64,000 nt of DNA, taken from Bog-473 sp963763575 (GTDB lineage Bacteria > Actinomycetota > Acidimicrobiia > Acidimicrobiales > RAAP-2). The notes under the pieces are model-generated. The model was not told where the DNA came from, ran no database searches, and saw only the letters and a program-made list of their open reading frames with translations. Position numbers and translations under genes: made by a program. Of the stretch, positions 23,312-32,530 are shown in pieces; the stretch's first letter is position 1, and each line of letters begins with the position of its first letter. Location of the stretch: NCBI GenBank assembly GCA_963763575.1, contig CAVXPD010000005.1, positions 1 through 64,000 of the forward strand, in the 5' to 3' direction.

Positions 23312-26300
23312 TTGACTGCAGAGACGACCACCGCCGGCGAACCCCGCGGGCACGGCCAGTCCCTGGCCGGCGACCCGGACCCCACGACAGCCGCGACGGG
23401 CGCCCGGGCGGAGGTGGAGGCGGACGACCTGGTGGGGCCGGCGACCGAGCTGGCGGCGCGCTGGATGGCCGAAGGGGCGCAATCGCTCACCCGTGCCGAG
23501 AAGGCCCGCGACGGGCGTCTCCATGCGCTGACCGCGGACGGGGACTCCCTCGCGTTCGCCATGGCCTTCTGCGACCGGGTCCTCCGGCCCGAGTCCGCCG
23601 GGGTGGCCGCACGCCAATTGCGCCACATCGTCCGCGGCGGGCGTCCGCGCTTCTTGGGCCCGCTCGACCGGACGTTGCTGCGCGCCGGTGCGGCGATGTC
23701 CGCGTCCCTGCCCGGCGTGGTCATGCCGCTGGCCCGGCGCCGGCTGCGCGGCATGGTGGGGGACCTGGTCGCCGACGCAACCGATCCTGTGCTGGCCCGC
23801 CACCTGGCCCGGCTCCGTGCGGACGGGTTCCGGGTGAACGTCAACCTCCTCGGCGAGGCCGTCCTCGGGCACACCGAGGCCGCCCGGCGCCGAGCCGCGG
23901 TGATCGCGTTGATGGCCCGGGACGACGTCGACTACGTCTCGGTCAAGGTCTCCTCGGTGTGCGCACAGCTCAACTTGTGGTCGTACGACGAGACGCTGGC
24001 CCGCACCAAGGACGCCTTGCGCGAGGTGTGCGGGGCCGCCGCGTCACGCTCCCCCGCGACGTTCATGAACTTCGACATGGAGGAGTACCGGGACCTGGCG
24101 CTCACGCTCGACGCGTTCATGGGCTTGCTCGATGAGCCCGCGTTCGGCGGGCTCGAGGCGGGGATCGCGCTGCAGGCCTACCTGCCCGACTCCATGGCCG
24201 CGCTGGAGCGGCTGACCGCGTGGGCCGTCCAACGGCGCCGGCGCGGTGGTGCGCGGGTCCGGGTTCGGATCGTGAAGGGCGCCAACCTGGCGGCCGAACG
24301 GGTGGACGCCGTCGTCCACGGGTGGCCCCTGGCCCCGTACGCGACGAAGGCCGAGACCGACGCCAACCACAAGGCGATGATCGAGTACGCCCTGCGACCC
24401 GAGCACACGGACGCACTCGCGGTCGGGGTGGCAGGCCACAACCTCTTCGATCTGGCCTGGGCTCATCTGCTGGCCGAGTCGCGGGGGGTGAGCGCGTCCG
24501 TCTCCTTCGAGATGCTCCAGGGGATGGCGCCGGCCGCCGCACGCGTCGTCCTGGCGACGACGGGCCGCGTCGTGCTCTACACCCCGGTCGTTGATCCGTC
24601 CGACTTCGACCACGCGCTGGCGTACCTGTTCCGACGGCTCGAGGAGAATGCCGGCGGGGACAACTTCCTCGCCGCCTTGGGCGCGTCCGGGCCGCCCGGG
24701 CTCGGGGCCGCCTTCGGCCGCGAACGCGACCGGTTCGCCGCGGCGGTTTCGGGGCGTGGACAGGTTCGCACGGCGTCGTGGCGCCACGCGGCGCCCGACG
24801 AGAGACGTGATGTCCGGCCGGCGACCGACGGGGCGTTCGAGAACGAGCCGGACACGGACCCCACCGACGGGAGCGCCCGCGCCGCGGTACTGCGCGCCAT
24901 GGCCGCAGTGCGCGTGGTGGCACCGGACCAGCTCGACGAGGCCGCCGTCGACCAAGTCGTCGCGGCGGCCGTGGGCGGAGCCCCGCGCTGGGGGGCGCTC
25001 CCACCCGCTCACCGCGCCTCGGTACTCGAGCGCTGCGCGGACGCCCTGGCGGCGCGTCGCCCCGAGCTCGTCGCGATCTTGGGCGCGGAGGGCAGCAAGA
25101 CCCTGGCCGAGGCCGACACCGAGGTGTCCGAAGCGGTCGACTTCGCCCGCTGGTACGCCGAGGCGGCGCGCCGGCTCGACGGGCTCGACGGCGCCCTCGC
25201 GCGCCCCCTCGGCGTCGTGGTGGTGGCCGGGCCGTGGAACTTCCCCTTGGCCATCCCGATGGGCGGCACGCTGGCCGCGCTCGCCGCCGGCAACGCCGTG
25301 GTGCTCAAGCCGGCGCCGCAGACCCCCGCCGTCGCGTGGGCAGCCGTGCGCGCCTGCCACGAGGCCGGGGTGCCGCCCGACGCGTTGCACTACGCGCGCT
25401 GCCCCGACGGCCCCCTCGGGTCGCGCCTGATCGCGCACCCTGCGCTCGGGGCAGTGGTGCTGACGGGTTCTTACGAGACGGCGGAGCTCTTCACCCGCCT
25501 CGCCCCGCGCACGCCGCTCATGGCCGAGACGTCGGGCAAGAACGCCATGGTGGTCATGCCCGAGGCCGACCTCGACCTGGCCGCGGCCGACCTGGTGCAC
25601 TCGGCGTTCGGCCACGCCGGGCAGAAGTGCTCGGCCGCGTCGCTCGGCATCGTCGTCGGCGACGTGGCGACCTCAGGGCGCTTCCGCGCCCAGCTCGTCG
25701 ACGCGGCGCGCTCGCTCGCGCCCGGGGCCGCCACTGCGCCCGCCACCACGCTGGGCCCGTTGGTCGAGGCCCCGCCGGAGAAGCTGCGGCGCGCGCTCAC
25801 CACCTTGGAGGGTGCCCAGCGCTGGCTCCTCGAGCCGGAGCCGGTCGACGAGGAAGCCCACCTGTGGTCGCCCGGGATCATCGAGGGGGTCCGGCCAGGC
25901 GACTGGTTCGCGCGCACGGAGTGCTTCGGCCCGGTCTTGGGCCTGGTCGCCGCCGGGGACCTCGACGAGGCGCTGGCGATCCAGAACGCCGTGCCCTTCG
26001 GCCTGACCGCGGGCATCTGGTCGCTCGATCCCGCCGACTGCGCCCGCTGGGCCGAACGGGTCGAGGCGGGCAACGCCTACGTGAACCGGCCGACCACGGG
26101 CGCCATCGTGGGCCGCCAGCCCTTCGGCGGCTGGAAGCAGTCGGTCGTCGGGCCGGGCGCCAAGGCGGGCGGGCCGAACTACGTGCTCCAGCTCTCCCGG
26201 GTCGAGAACGACGGAAGGCCGGTCCTCGGCGCGGAGCCGGCGGCCGCCGTCACGGCGCTGGTCGGTGCCCTGGCCGGCGGGCTCGACCCCGACGAGCGCG

Positions 26301-26815
26301 TGGTCCTCGACGCGGCGGCGCGGAGCGACGCGTTGTGGCGGGCCGCCGAATTCGGCGCGGAGCGCGACGAGGCGATGCTCTTCTGCGAGTCCAACCGGCT
26401 GCGCTACCGGCCCCTCCCCGGGCTGACCGTCCGCGTCGCCCCGGGCGCCAGTGCACTCGACGTGTCCCGGGTCCTCGTCGCGGCGGTGGCGGCGGCCGCG
26501 ACGCCGGTGGTGAGCCTGCACCCCGGCGTGACGGGCCCGGGCCGTCCGCCGGCGCCGCTCGATCGGGCGGTGGGCGTCACGGTCGTCGAGGAGACGTTGG
26601 ACGAACTGACCCGCCGCGTGGAGGCAATGCCGGCGGCGCGGATCCGCCTTCTCGGCTCGGAGCCGGGCCTCTTGGCCCTCGAGCCGCGGGTGCACGTCGA
26701 CGCGCGTCCGCCCGTGCTCCTCGGACGGGTGGAACTGCTCCGCTACCTGCGCGAGCAGAGCGTGTCGCGGACGCTGCACCGGTTCGGCAACGTCGTGCCG
26801 CCGCCCGACGGGTGA
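23312..26815 (+). CDS. putA: Bifunctional proline dehydrogenase / delta-1-pyrroline-5-carboxylate dehydrogenase
   Basis: 1167 residues from a TTG at 23312 (a shorter ATG start at about 23465 is possible). The FAD-binding proline dehydrogenase barrel includes YVSVKVSSVCAQL, FMNFDMEEYRDL, LQAYLPDS, RVRIVKGA and LYTPVVDPSDFD. The aldehyde dehydrogenase half has GPWNFPLAIPMGG, LTGSYETAEL, the ETSGKNAM strand, and GQKCSAAS with the catalytic Cys. ECFGPVLG is the cofactor-site segment. It oxidises proline to glutamate, passing electrons to quinone and NAD. There is no N-terminal DNA-binding domain, so it is not a trifunctional PutA. The C-terminal 180 residues are an extra domain seen in long PutAs. 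Confidence 0.93.
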   Translation: MTAETTTAGEPRGHGQSLAGDPDPTTAATGARAEVEADDLVGPATELAARWMAEGAQSLTRAEKARDGRLHALTADGDSLAFAMAFCDRVLRPESAGVAARQLRHIVRGGRPRFLGPLDRTLLRAGAAMSASLPGVVMPLARRRLRGMVGDLVADATDPVLARHLARLRADGFRVNVNLLGEAVLGHTEAARRRAAVIALMARDDVDYVSVKVSSVCAQLNLWSYDETLARTKDALREVCGAAASRSPATFMNFDMEEYRDLALTLDAFMGLLDEPAFGGLEAGIALQAYLPDSMAALERLTAWAVQRRRRGGARVRVRIVKGANLAAERVDAVVHGWPLAPYATKAETDANHKAMIEYALRPEHTDALAVGVAGHNLFDLAWAHLLAESRGVSASVSFEMLQGMAPAAARVVLATTGRVVLYTPVVDPSDFDHALAYLFRRLEENAGGDNFLAALGASGPPGLGAAFGRERDRFAAAVSGRGQVRTASWRHAAPDERRDVRPATDGAFENEPDTDPTDGSARAAVLRAMAAVRVVAPDQLDEAAVDQVVAAAVGGAPRWGALPPAHRASVLERCADALAARRPELVAILGAEGSKTLAEADTEVSEAVDFARWYAEAARRLDGLDGALARPLGVVVVAGPWNFPLAIPMGGTLAALAAGNAVVLKPAPQTPAVAWAAVRACHEAGVPPDALHYARCPDGPLGSRLIAHPALGAVVLTGSYETAELFTRLAPRTPLMAETSGKNAMVVMPEADLDLAAADLVHSAFGHAGQKCSAASLGIVVGDVATSGRFRAQLVDAARSLAPGAATAPATTLGPLVEAPPEKLRRALTTLEGAQRWLLEPEPVDEEAHLWSPGIIEGVRPGDWFARTECFGPVLGLVAAGDLDEALAIQNAVPFGLTAGIWSLDPADCARWAERVEAGNAYVNRPTTGAIVGRQPFGGWKQSVVGPGAKAGGPNYVLQLSRVENDGRPVLGAEPAAAVTALVGALAGGLDPDERVVLDAAARSDALWRAAEFGAERDEAMLFCESNRLRYRPLPGLTVRVAPGASALDVSRVLVAAVAAAATPVVSLHPGVTGPGRPPAPLDRAVGVTVVEETLDELTRRVEAMPAARIRLLGSEPGLLALEPRVHVDARPPVLLGRVELLRYLREQSVSRTLHRFGNVVPPPDG

Positions 26816-26845
26816 GATGTCCGTGAGCCAAGGCGGCTCGGCCCG

Positions 26846-28264
26846 CTAGGCGTCGCCGACCGCGGTCACCAGCTTCTGCAGGGTGTCCTTGGCGTCCCCG
26901 AAGAGCATCGTCGTCTTGGGGTCGTAGAGAAGCTCGTTGTCGATGCCGGCGAAGCCCGGGCGCATCGAGCGCTTGAGGAAGATGATGTTCTCCGCCTCGT
27001 CGGCGTCGATGATGGGCATGCCGTAGATGGGGCTTCCGGGCGTCGACTTCGCCGCCGGGTTGACGGTGTCGTTGGCGCCGACCACCAGCGCGACGTCGGC
27101 CGTCGCCATCTCGGGGTTGGCCTCGTCCATCTCCTTGAGGTCCTCGTAGGGGACGTTGGCCTCGGCCAGCAGCACGTTCATGTGCCCCGGCATGCGGCCC
27201 GCCACCGGGTGGATGGCGAAGAAGGTGTCGACGCCGCGCGCCTTGAGCGCCTGCTCGAGCTCGCGCGCCGTGTGCTGCGCCTGGGCCACCGCAAGCCCGT
27301 AGCCGGGAATGATCACGACCTTGCGGGCGTAGGCCAGCAGGACGCCGACGTCTTCGGGGGTCCCGGCGCGGACCGGGCGGGCGGCGTCCCCCTCCTCGCC
27401 GCCGGTCGCCGTGACCACCGCGCCGAACGCGCTGAACAGGATGTTGGGCAGCGAGCGGCCCATGGCCGAGCTCATGAGCCGCGTCAGGATGATGCCCGAG
27501 GCGCCGACCAGCGTGCCCGCGACGATCAACAGCGCGTTGTCGAGCACGAAGCCGGAGGCGGCGACGGCGAGGCCGGTGAACGAGTTGAGCAGCGAGATCA
27601 GGACCGGCACGTCGGCGCCGCCGATGGGCAGGACGAAGATCACACCGAGCACGAGCGCCAGCACGAGGATGACCCAGACGTAGGCGATGCTGCCGGTGAC
27701 GAGCGCCAGCAGGATCATCACGAGGATGGCGAGGCCGACCAGCGCGTTGATCACCTGCTGACCGGCGTACGTGATCGGCCGTCCGGTGATCAGCTCCTGC
27801 AGCTTGATGAACGCGATGGCGCTCCCCGAGAACGACACCGAGCCGATGAGGACGCCCAACAACACCTCGGCGGTGACGTAGACGGCCGGCTGCAGGCCCA
27901 GCGAGTGCAGGTGCAGCAGTTCCACGATGGAGATGAGGGCCGCCGCGCCGCCGCCCACGCCGTTGAAGATGGCCACCAGCTGGGGCATCGCGGTCATCTT
28001 CACGAAGCGCGCCACCGGGACGGCGATGGCGGCACCGAGCACCATGGCGATGATGGCCAGCACGAGGTTCTTGCCCGAGTGCCGCAGGGTCGGCAGGGTG
28101 AACGTCATCGCGATGGCCAGCGTCGCGGCTGCCGCGCCGACCCAGTTGCCCTGACGGGCGTGCCTCGGCGAGCTCAGGCCCTTGAGGGCGACGATGAAGC
28201 CTGCGATCGCGACCAGGTAGGCGAGATCGCGCGCGGTGGCAAGGGTGAAGGACGCTGCGAGCAT
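26846..28264 (-). CDS. pntB: NAD(P) transhydrogenase beta subunit
   Basis: 472 residues. Seven to eight membrane helices (about 10-260) form domain II, followed by NADP-binding domain III with GYGLAVAQAQH, VDTFFAIHPVAGRMPGH, VGANDTVNPAA and KRSMRPGFAG. It moves protons inward to drive hydride transfer from NADH to NADP, making NADPH. Its ATG overlaps the pntAB stop (TGATG), making a three-gene coupled operon pntAA-pntAB-pntB. Confidence 0.95.
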   Translation of the reverse strand: MLAASFTLATARDLAYLVAIAGFIVALKGLSSPRHARQGNWVGAAAATLAIAMTFTLPTLRHSGKNLVLAIIAMVLGAAIAVPVARFVKMTAMPQLVAIFNGVGGGAAALISIVELLHLHSLGLQPAVYVTAEVLLGVLIGSVSFSGSAIAFIKLQELITGRPITYAGQQVINALVGLAILVMILLALVTGSIAYVWVILVLALVLGVIFVLPIGGADVPVLISLLNSFTGLAVAASGFVLDNALLIVAGTLVGASGIILTRLMSSAMGRSLPNILFSAFGAVVTATGGEEGDAARPVRAGTPEDVGVLLAYARKVVIIPGYGLAVAQAQHTARELEQALKARGVDTFFAIHPVAGRMPGHMNVLLAEANVPYEDLKEMDEANPEMATADVALVVGANDTVNPAAKSTPGSPIYGMPIIDADEAENIIFLKRSMRPGFAGIDNELLYDPKTTMLFGDAKDTLQKLVTAVGDA

Positions 28265-28689
28265 CAGGCGGCACCCCCGGGCGAGCCGGTGGAACCGGCG
28301 GAACCGGCGGAACCGTCCTCGGAGGGCGAGGCGGCGGCCGCCTGCTTCTTGGCCCGGTCGCCGGGTCGGCCCTTGAACATCTCGAGCATTCGGTCGGTGA
28401 CGACGAAGCCGCCGACCACGTTGAGGGTCGCCAGGAAGACGGCCAGGAACCCGAGAGCGAGCTCGGCCGCGCCGTGGGCCTCGCCCATGATGGTCAGGGC
28501 GCCGACCAGCACGATGCCGTGGATCGCGTTGGAACCCGACATCAACGGCGTGTGCAGGATGCTCGGGACCTTCGAGACAACCTCGATTCCGACGAAGGCG
28601 GCGAGGACGAAGATCGTCAGGTAGGCGACGATGCCCGTGGTCGAACCCCCGGTCGGCGTCGGGGTGGACTGCAAGATCAGTGCGATCAC
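28264..28689 (-). CDS. pntAB: NAD(P) transhydrogenase alpha subunit, membrane part
   Basis: 141 residues from a GTG at 28689 overlapping the pntAA stop (GTGA). Three membrane helices (YLTIFVLAAFVGIEVV, IHGIVLVGALTIMG, LGFLAVFLATLNVVGGFVVT) with the conserved SKVPSILHTPLMSG link are typical of the split second part of PntA. The C-terminal tail is Ala/Ser/Gly-rich. It is the normal arrangement in organisms with split alpha subunits. Confidence 0.93.
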   Translation of the reverse strand: MIALILQSTPTPTGGSTTGIVAYLTIFVLAAFVGIEVVSKVPSILHTPLMSGSNAIHGIVLVGALTIMGEAHGAAELALGFLAVFLATLNVVGGFVVTDRMLEMFKGRPGDRAKKQAAAASPSEDGSAGSAGSTGSPGGAA

Positions 28690-29831
28690 GACGCAGCGCC
28701 TCCTGTCCCGCTGCCCAACAGCTCCACCGCGGCCGGCGCCATGGCCGATCCGTAGCGCAGCACGCACATGCCCGAGACGATCTCGTCGTTCCAGTCCGGC
28801 GCCAACGTGCCCTCGGGGCCCATCAGCGCGAGCACGTTCGCGACGTTGCGCGCGTAGAGAAAGCTCGCGTGCGTGGGCATGCCCGACGGCGGGTTCGCCA
28901 TACCGACGATGTGCACGTCCTTGTGGTCGACCACCTCGCCGGCCTTGGTCAGCTCGCAGTTCCCGCCCTGGTCGGCCGCCATGTCGACCACGACCGCGCC
29001 GGGACCCATGCCTTCGACCATGGAGGTCGTGACCAGGACCGGCGCCTTGCGGCCGGGCACGGCGGCGGTCGTGATCACGACGTCGGAACGACCGACTTCC
29101 TCGGCCAAGGCCGCGCGCTGGCGGTCGAGCTCCTCAGGCGTGAGCTCGCGGGCGTAGCCGCCCGTGCCCTCCGCCGAGACGCCGGTGTCGACGAAGGCGG
29201 CACCCAGGCTCTCGGCCTCCTCCTTGGCCGCCGCGCGCACGTCGTAGGCCTTGACCACGGCGCCGAGCCGGCGCGCCGTGGCGATCGACTGCAGGCCCGC
29301 GACCCCGACGCCCATGACCAGCACCTTGGCCGGGGGCACCGTCCCCGCCGCGGTCATGAACATGGGGAAGAACTTGGCCAGGTGCTCAGCCGCCGCGAGA
29401 CCGGCCCGGTAGCCCGAGACCGTGGCCTGGGAGCTCAGGGCGTCCATGCTCTGGGCGCGGCTGATGCGCGGCAGCAAGTCGAAACTGAAGACGGTCGCCC
29501 CCTTGGCCGCCAGCGCGCGCAGCGCGTCCCCGGACTGGCCGACCCCGAAGAAGCACAAGAGCGCGGCGCCTTGGGGGAACGCCTGTGCCTCCTCGGCGCT
29601 GGGCGCGTTCACCCGGACGACGAGCCCGGCGCCGCTGAGGCTGCCCGCAGCGTCGGGGGACACCGTCGCTCCGGCGTCGGCGAACGCGGCATCGGGGAAC
29701 TCGGCCGCTGCGCCGGCGCCCGCCTGCACGCTGATCTCCCAGCCCGTGGCGACCAGCTTCTTGACCACGTCGGGCACGAGGGCCACACGGCGCTCTCCGC
29801 GACGGGTCTCCGTGGGGACCGCCAATTTCAC
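28686..29831 (-). CDS. pntAA: NAD(P) transhydrogenase alpha subunit, NAD-binding part
   Basis: 381 residues. The alanine dehydrogenase/PNT fold is evident: VPTETRRGERRVALVP at the N-terminus, VLVMGVGVAGLQSIATARRLG (Rossmann loop), YDVRAAAKEEAESLG, and VVVDMAADQGGNCELT. It binds NAD(H) in the cytosol and joins the membrane subunits encoded next. A clear start follows the intergenic gap with the SDR, and the whole operon is coupled. Confidence 0.95.
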   Translation of the reverse strand: MKLAVPTETRRGERRVALVPDVVKKLVATGWEISVQAGAGAAAEFPDAAFADAGATVSPDAAGSLSGAGLVVRVNAPSAEEAQAFPQGAALLCFFGVGQSGDALRALAAKGATVFSFDLLPRISRAQSMDALSSQATVSGYRAGLAAAEHLAKFFPMFMTAAGTVPPAKVLVMGVGVAGLQSIATARRLGAVVKAYDVRAAAKEEAESLGAAFVDTGVSAEGTGGYARELTPEELDRQRAALAEEVGRSDVVITTAAVPGRKAPVLVTTSMVEGMGPGAVVVDMAADQGGNCELTKAGEVVDHKDVHIVGMANPPSGMPTHASFLYARNVANVLALMGPEGTLAPDWNDEIVSGMCVLRYGSAMAPAAVELLGSGTGGAAS

Positions 29832-29942
29832 GGTCGCACTGTTTAGCAGCTGGGCCCCGACCCGATCAGCGCCCGGCCCCCGAACGGCCCCGTTTCGGTC
29901 GGCTCAACCTGGGCCACGGCCTGGGGATTCGGCCCCACCGGC

Positions 29943-30707
29943 TCAGGCCTCTGCGGCCTCCGCGGCACGCAGGTACGCCGGCCACTCCCCCCCGCCGTTG
30001 AGCACGAGGTTCGCCCCGCTCACGTAGGAGGCGGCGTCGCTCGCCAGGAAGAGGCAGGCGGCCGCGACGTCCTCGGGCAGGCCCATGCGCCCGAGCGGCA
30101 CGGTGGCCGCCACCCGTTCGAGTCCCGCAGTCCCGCCGTAGAACTCCTCCCCGGCGCCCGTGTCGAGCAACCCTGCCGTCACGCAATTCACGCGGACCTC
30201 GGGGGCCCACTCCACGGCGAGCGTCGCGGTGAGGTTGATCAGTCCGGCCTTGGCCGCCCCGTAGGCGGAGGCGCCCGGCGAGGGGCGCATCCCCGAGACG
30301 CTCGAGACGTTGACGATGCAGCCCCCGTCCTCCTGGTGCAGCATCACTTTGTGAGCCGACTGGGCGCACCACAGCGGGGCCAGCAGGTTCAAGCCGATGA
30401 CCGCCTCGACGAAGCGGGGCGACATGTCGGCCGCCATGGCGTGCGGGGCCCCACCGGCGTTGTTGACCAGGACGTCGAGCCGGCCGAACTGCTCCACCGC
30501 CTTGGCGACGACGCGCTCGGCATCCGCCGGCTTGCGCACGTCGGCCGCGGTGAAGACGGCCCCCTCGACCGAGGCCTCGTGACGTCCGCACGTGACCACG
30601 TGGGCGCCCGCCTCGGCGAACGCCGCAACGATCCCGGCGCCCACCCCGCGCGATCCCCCGGTGACCACGACCACGCGCTCACTGAAGTCGTAGCTGGGCT
30701 GGGTCAC
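29943..30707 (-). CDS. Short-chain dehydrogenase/reductase (steroid-cluster type)
   Basis: 254 residues from a GTG at 30707. SDR features are complete: VVVTGGSRGVGAGI (cofactor loop), NNAGG, NVSSVSGM with catalytic Ser, and YGAAKAG with Tyr and Lys. It would reduce or oxidise a hydroxyl or keto group with NAD(P). It is divergent from echA20-ipdABC over a 157-bp gap. In Mycobacterium tuberculosis two SDR genes lie in the same divergent position (Rv3548c and Rv3549c), supporting a role in steroid ring degradation. The TGACG-N3-CGTCA operator lies in the shared gap. Confidence 0.9.
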   Translation of the reverse strand: MTQPSYDFSERVVVVTGGSRGVGAGIVAAFAEAGAHVVTCGRHEASVEGAVFTAADVRKPADAERVVAKAVEQFGRLDVLVNNAGGAPHAMAADMSPRFVEAVIGLNLLAPLWCAQSAHKVMLHQEDGGCIVNVSSVSGMRPSPGASAYGAAKAGLINLTATLAVEWAPEVRVNCVTAGLLDTGAGEEFYGGTAGLERVAATVPLGRMGLPEDVAAACLFLASDAASYVSGANLVLNGGGEWPAYLRAAEAAEA

Positions 30708-30821
30708 GGGCGAAACCCTACGGCAGCCCGCGCCACGAAGGCCCGGGCGCGCCCGGGGGCCCGCACGCAGGGCCTCGCGTTGGCCCGTCCGACGCCGCTG
30801 GCCTAAGTTCCGCTCCGGTCT

Positions 30822-30836
30822 CTGACGCCTCGTCAG
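30822..30836. promoter_or_regulatory. Operator-like inverted repeat CTGACG-CCT-CGTCAG upstream of echA20
   Basis: Perfect 6-bp arms around CCT, 29-43 bp before the echA20 start and in the divergent gap with the SDR gene. The same element recurs at 46626 and, in its 5-bp core, at 53420. This position and recurrence suggest a repressor site overlapping the promoter. Confidence 0.55.
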
Positions 30837-30864
30837 GACCAGCCACCGAGGAGCCCGGCCGCGC

Positions 30865-31623
30865 ATGCCCATCGACGTGATCCAGGAGCACGACGGGATC
30901 GCCGAGGTCGTCATCGACCACCCGCCGGTCAACGCGCTCGACGTCGCCGGCTGGTTCGCGCTCGCCGATGCCCTCACCGCCGCCGGCCGCATCCCGACGA
31001 ACCGGGTCGTGGTCCTGCGCGCCACCGGGCGGGGGTTCTGCGCCGGGGTCGACATCAAGGAGATCAACGCGAAGGGCGACGAGGCCCTGGTCGGGGTCAA
31101 CCGCGGCTGCTTCGCCGCGTTCGCCGCGGTCTACGACTGCGAGGTCCCGGTGATCGCCGCCGTCCAGGGCTTCTGCCTCGGGGGCGGGATCGGCCTGGCC
31201 GGCAACGCGGACATCGTCGTCGCGGCCGACGACGCGACCTTCGGACTGCCCGAGGTCGACCGGGGCGCCCTCGGCGCGGCCACCCACCTGGCCCGCCTGG
31301 TGCCGCAGCACGCCATGCGCAAGATGGTGTACACCGCAAAGCCGGCCACCGCCGCCGAGCTCGCGTCCTATGGGTCGATCGCCGCGGTGGTGCCGCCCGA
31401 GCGGCTCCGCGACGCCGCGCTCGATCTCGCGAGGGAGATCGCGGGCAAGAGCCCGACCATCATCCGCCGGGCCAAGGAGTCCCTCAACGGCATCGACCCC
31501 GTCGACGTGAAGCGCAGCTACCGCTACGAGCAGGGCTTCACCTACGAGTTGCACGTGCGGGGGGTGGCCGACGAACAGCGTGCCGCCTTCGTCGACAAGC
31601 GCGACGCCGACACCTCCGAATGA
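30865..31623 (+). CDS. echA20: EchA20-like enoyl-CoA hydratase/isomerase family protein
   Basis: 252 residues. The crotonase fold is clear: VVIDHPPVNALDVAGW, ATGRGFCAGVDIKEI (oxyanion loop), AAVQGFCLGGGIGLAGNADI and FGLPEVDRG. Its position directly before ipdA, ipdB and ipdC matches the order Rv3550-Rv3553 in M. tuberculosis, where EchA20 opens ring D of the indanedione-propionyl-CoA steroid intermediate. The length equals that of EchA20. The assignment rests on gene order as well as fold. Confidence 0.88.
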   Translation: MPIDVIQEHDGIAEVVIDHPPVNALDVAGWFALADALTAAGRIPTNRVVVLRATGRGFCAGVDIKEINAKGDEALVGVNRGCFAAFAAVYDCEVPVIAAVQGFCLGGGIGLAGNADIVVAADDATFGLPEVDRGALGAATHLARLVPQHAMRKMVYTAKPATAAELASYGSIAAVVPPERLRDAALDLAREIAGKSPTIIRRAKESLNGIDPVDVKRSYRYEQGFTYELHVRGVADEQRAAFVDKRDADTSE

Positions 31624-31636
31624 GCGCCAGGCCCTG

Positions 31637-32530
31637 ATGGCGGACAAGCGCGCCAGTGTCGACGACATCGTCGGCGAGCTCCGCTCGGGCATGACGATCG
31701 GGATCGGGGGCTGGGGCTCCCGCCGCAAGCCGATGGCCGTCGTGCGCGCCATCTGTCGCTCCGGCCTCACCGACCTGACCGTGGTCGCCTACGGGGGGCC
31801 CGACGTGGGCCTGCTGTGCGCGACCAGCAAGGTGCGCAAAGTGGTGTGTGGCTTCGTCACGCTCGACTCGATCGCGCTCGATCCGCACTGGCGCGCCGCC
31901 CGCCAGCACGGGAAGGTCGAGGCGATGGAGGTCGACGAGGGAATGTTCTACCTCGGCCTCCAAGCCGCCGCCTGGCGCGTCCCGTTCCTGCCGACCCGGG
32001 CCGGGCTCGGCTCCGACGTGCTCACCATCAACCCCGACCTGAGGCTCGTGCGGTCCCCCTACGGCGCGACGAGCCCGTTCTGTCGCGACGAGGCCGACGC
32101 GGACGCCGAGCTCGTCGCCATGCCGGCGCTCCATCTCGACGCCGCCTTCGTGCACGTGAACCGCGCCGATGCGGCCGGCAACGGCCAGGTGCTCAGCCCC
32201 GACCCCTTCTTCGATGCGCTGTTCCTCGGCGCGGCCGAACGCCGATTCGTCACCACCGAGCGGTTCGTCGAGAACGGTGCCCTGGCCGACGACGCCCACC
32301 CGCTCTCGAGCGTGCCCATCCACCGCATGCTGACCGACGCCGTGGCCGAGGCCCGGGGCGGCGCGCACTTCACCGCCAACCCACCCGACTACGGACGCGA
32401 CGAGGCCTTCCAGAAGGAGTACGCCACCTCGGCCGGCGACCCGGGCGAGTGGGAGGCCTTCGCGCAGCGCTACATCCTGGTGCCCGAGAACGAGTACCAG
32501 GCCCGCGTCCGGGAGCGGCAGGCCCGATGA
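31637..32530 (+). CDS. ipdA: Steroid ring C-opening CoA hydrolase, alpha subunit
   Basis: 297 residues from the ATG at 31637. The family I CoA-transferase alpha fold is shown by LRSGMTIGIGGWGSRRKPM, DLTVVAYGGPDVGLL and FLPTRAGLGSDVLTINPD. IpdAB opens the last steroid ring of COCHEA-CoA by hydrolysis rather than CoA transfer. It lies 14 nt after echA20 and overlaps ipdB by ATGA. This exact order echA20-ipdA-ipdB-ipdC is diagnostic of steroid C/D-ring catabolism. Confidence 0.92.
   Translation: MADKRASVDDIVGELRSGMTIGIGGWGSRRKPMAVVRAICRSGLTDLTVVAYGGPDVGLLCATSKVRKVVCGFVTLDSIALDPHWRAARQHGKVEAMEVDEGMFYLGLQAAAWRVPFLPTRAGLGSDVLTINPDLRLVRSPYGATSPFCRDEADADAELVAMPALHLDAAFVHVNRADAAGNGQVLSPDPFFDALFLGAAERRFVTTERFVENGALADDAHPLSSVPIHRMLTDAVAEARGGAHFTANPPDYGRDEAFQKEYATSAGDPGEWEAFAQRYILVPENEYQARVRERQAR

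Noticed and set aside
23134..23874. N-terminal extension of the large membrane protein frame
   Set aside because: It overlaps putA on the other strand and lacks any conserved segment; the ATG at 23133 is preferred.
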